From NCBI RefSeq assembly GCF_009646115.1, contig NZ_CP045720.1, forward strand, positions 1,736,001 to 1,800,000: a stretch of DNA of 64,000 nucleotides, written 5' to 3'. Source of the stretch: Pantoea eucalypti (GTDB lineage: Bacteria > Pseudomonadota > Gammaproteobacteria > Enterobacterales > Enterobacteriaceae). Below, piece after piece: positions 63,299 through 64,000 of this stretch; position 1 is the stretch's first letter, and the number at the start of each line of letters is the position of its first letter. A model generated the notes under the pieces. It ran no database searches, was not told the origin of the DNA, and saw only the letters and a list, made by a program, of their open reading frames with translations. Both the position numbers and the translations under genes were made by a program.

Positions 63299-63302
63299 TA
63301 CA

Positions 63303-63656
63303 GCAGGCGCGCGCGCGGCTGTTACAGCCAGAATCAGTCAAGGGACCATATCTCTTTTGCGAGGGCGGCTTAAAATCGGGCTGCATGCGCGCAATTTGAA
63401 AATGACCGAAACAGCAGCAAAACATATGCTTGAACCCAGTCGGTATGTACCTTTGCAGATTCAGGAAAGAGCTATTCGTTTTGGTAAGCGAATGCCAGAC
63501 CCTCGTGAAGGAAAAGGAATGTTCCGATACGAAACGGATATTTATAAACTGCGCTACGATAAGCAGCGAAGGGAATATGTTCATCAGAAATACAAATTTG
63601 AAGTAATAGTCAGGGAATCAGACTGGACAATATCTCATTTTAAATATTTTTATTAG
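63303..63656 (+). pseudogene. Second toxin-like C-terminal domain, 5' truncated
   Basis: Homology to the first cassette begins at GARAAV and runs to the stop: LKIGLHARNLKMTETAAKHM, EPSRYVPLQIQERAIRFGKR, ESDWTISHFKYFY. The upstream part of the open frame is only the complement of phage genes, so there is no genuine N-terminus or start. It keeps the whole conserved C-terminal domain (about 115 residues) and is followed 17 bases later by an immunity-like gene. Confidence 0.7.
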
Positions 63657-63673
63657 CTGACAAGGAAATTTCA

Positions 63674-64000
63674 ATGTTTGATATCAGGAATGAAGAGTTT
63701 GCATTCGCAATCGCTCCCTTTGAACGCGTAGTGGATAACGAAGCCGATCCTGTTAACCATCACTGGGACTGGATACAGTCCTGGGTGGAGTTTTCGGTAA
63801 GCGGCCTGAAAGTGGCATTTAAAACGGAGTTCACCGTTGGAGAATTGAAAATGCTGAAAAAAGAATTCTCAGCTTTTCATCAGGCGCTTATTAATCAGCA
63901 AAAGATCAAGTCGTTTAACTATCAGAGCGATATTCATCAACTGGACATGATACTGACCAATGAAAAAAGTATTGATGGCGTAACTGTTGATTTCATTCTT
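63674..64000 (+). CDS. Second immunity-like protein (3' partial)
   Basis: ATG 63674 after AAGGAAA opens a frame to the window end (109 codons), MFDIRNEEFAFAIAPFERVV, then DWIQSWVEFSVSGLKVAFKTEF. It is about 60 per cent identical by eye to the immunity-like protein at 55412, with the same start position relative to its toxin-like partner. An intact immunity gene beside a truncated toxin is typical of orphan modules kept for protection. Confidence 0.65.
   Translation, partial: MFDIRNEEFAFAIAPFERVVDNEADPVNHHWDWIQSWVEFSVSGLKVAFKTEFTVGELKMLKKEFSAFHQALINQQKIKSFNYQSDIHQLDMILTNEKSIDGVTVDFIL

Noticed and set aside
63084..63302. N-terminal extension of the second toxin-like frame starting at 63084
   Set aside because: These codons are the complement of the phage A and zinc-finger genes, and there is no similarity to the first toxin until GARAAV, so it is a chance fusion.
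55853..63302. Phage attachment sites or integrase
   Set aside because: No integrase, repressor or cox-type gene and no matching direct repeats at the edges of the phage remnant were found; the outer prophage parts appear lost.

Overview
The window reads as chromosome of a motile enteric gammaproteobacterium. Nearly every core protein is strongly similar to its Escherichia coli K-12 counterpart, and the order motAB-cheAW-(receptors)-cheRBYZ-flhBAE, argS, cutC, cmoAB, aspS, ruvCAB, znuABC, lpxM, pykA-hexR-zwf, eda, purT, ptrB, exoX-holE is the E. coli chromosome order with local differences. The lack of edd between zwf and eda, three tandem Tar-type receptors and the accessory gene choice make an Erwiniaceae member (Pantoea or a relative) my best guess. 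The genus is inference, not something the sequence proves.

Region 1 (1-16429) is a chemotaxis and flagellar export block, all on the + strand: stator genes motA (5' end outside the window) and motB, the kinase and coupling protein cheA-cheW, three tandem methyl-accepting receptors, the adaptation enzymes cheR-cheB, the response regulator and its phosphatase cheY-cheZ, then flhB-flhA-flhE. Each of the three receptors has its own sigma-28-type promoter. Only the first and third end in the CheR-docking pentapeptide.

Region 2 (16430-32201) mixes housekeeping genes (argS, yecM, cutC, cmoA-cmoB, yecN, yecE, aspS-nudB) with accessory metabolic genes (aldo/keto reductase plus LysR regulator, a MalY/PatB-type lyase, a glycerol-dehydrogenase-like enzyme, a LysE exporter, a secreted YnfC-like protein). 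The 3' end of cutC appears to carry a MicL-type small RNA. A 40-codon membrane peptide lies upstream of argS.

Region 3 (32202-53991) holds DNA repair (ruvC, ruvAB), zinc uptake (znuA divergent from znuCB across a Zur box), envelope genes (mepM, lpxM), an MdfA-like drug exporter, sugar catabolism (pykA, hexR, zwf, eda; no edd), purT under a PurR box, yebE, ptrB, exoX-holE and the copper-related yobA-yebZ-yebY genes. The conserved sRNA SdsR (RyeB) follows yebY, as in E. coli.

Region 4 (54223-64000) is accessory. A decayed P2-family prophage keeps tail fibre assembly, fibre (H), I and the end of J on the - strand, then part of the portal gene Q on the + strand, a cos-like 19-mer, a small early gene, the replication endonuclease A and a truncated zinc-finger gene on the - strand. 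This is P2 order after one large internal deletion and loss of both outer parts. The remnant is bracketed in direct orientation by two related toxin/immunity-like cassettes. The left toxin has a frameshift at a T7 run, and the right one is cut at its 5' end and fused to phage DNA. A STM2901/DUF1493 gene pair sits as phage cargo between Q and cos. No tRNA, rRNA, CRISPR array or intact insertion sequence was seen.
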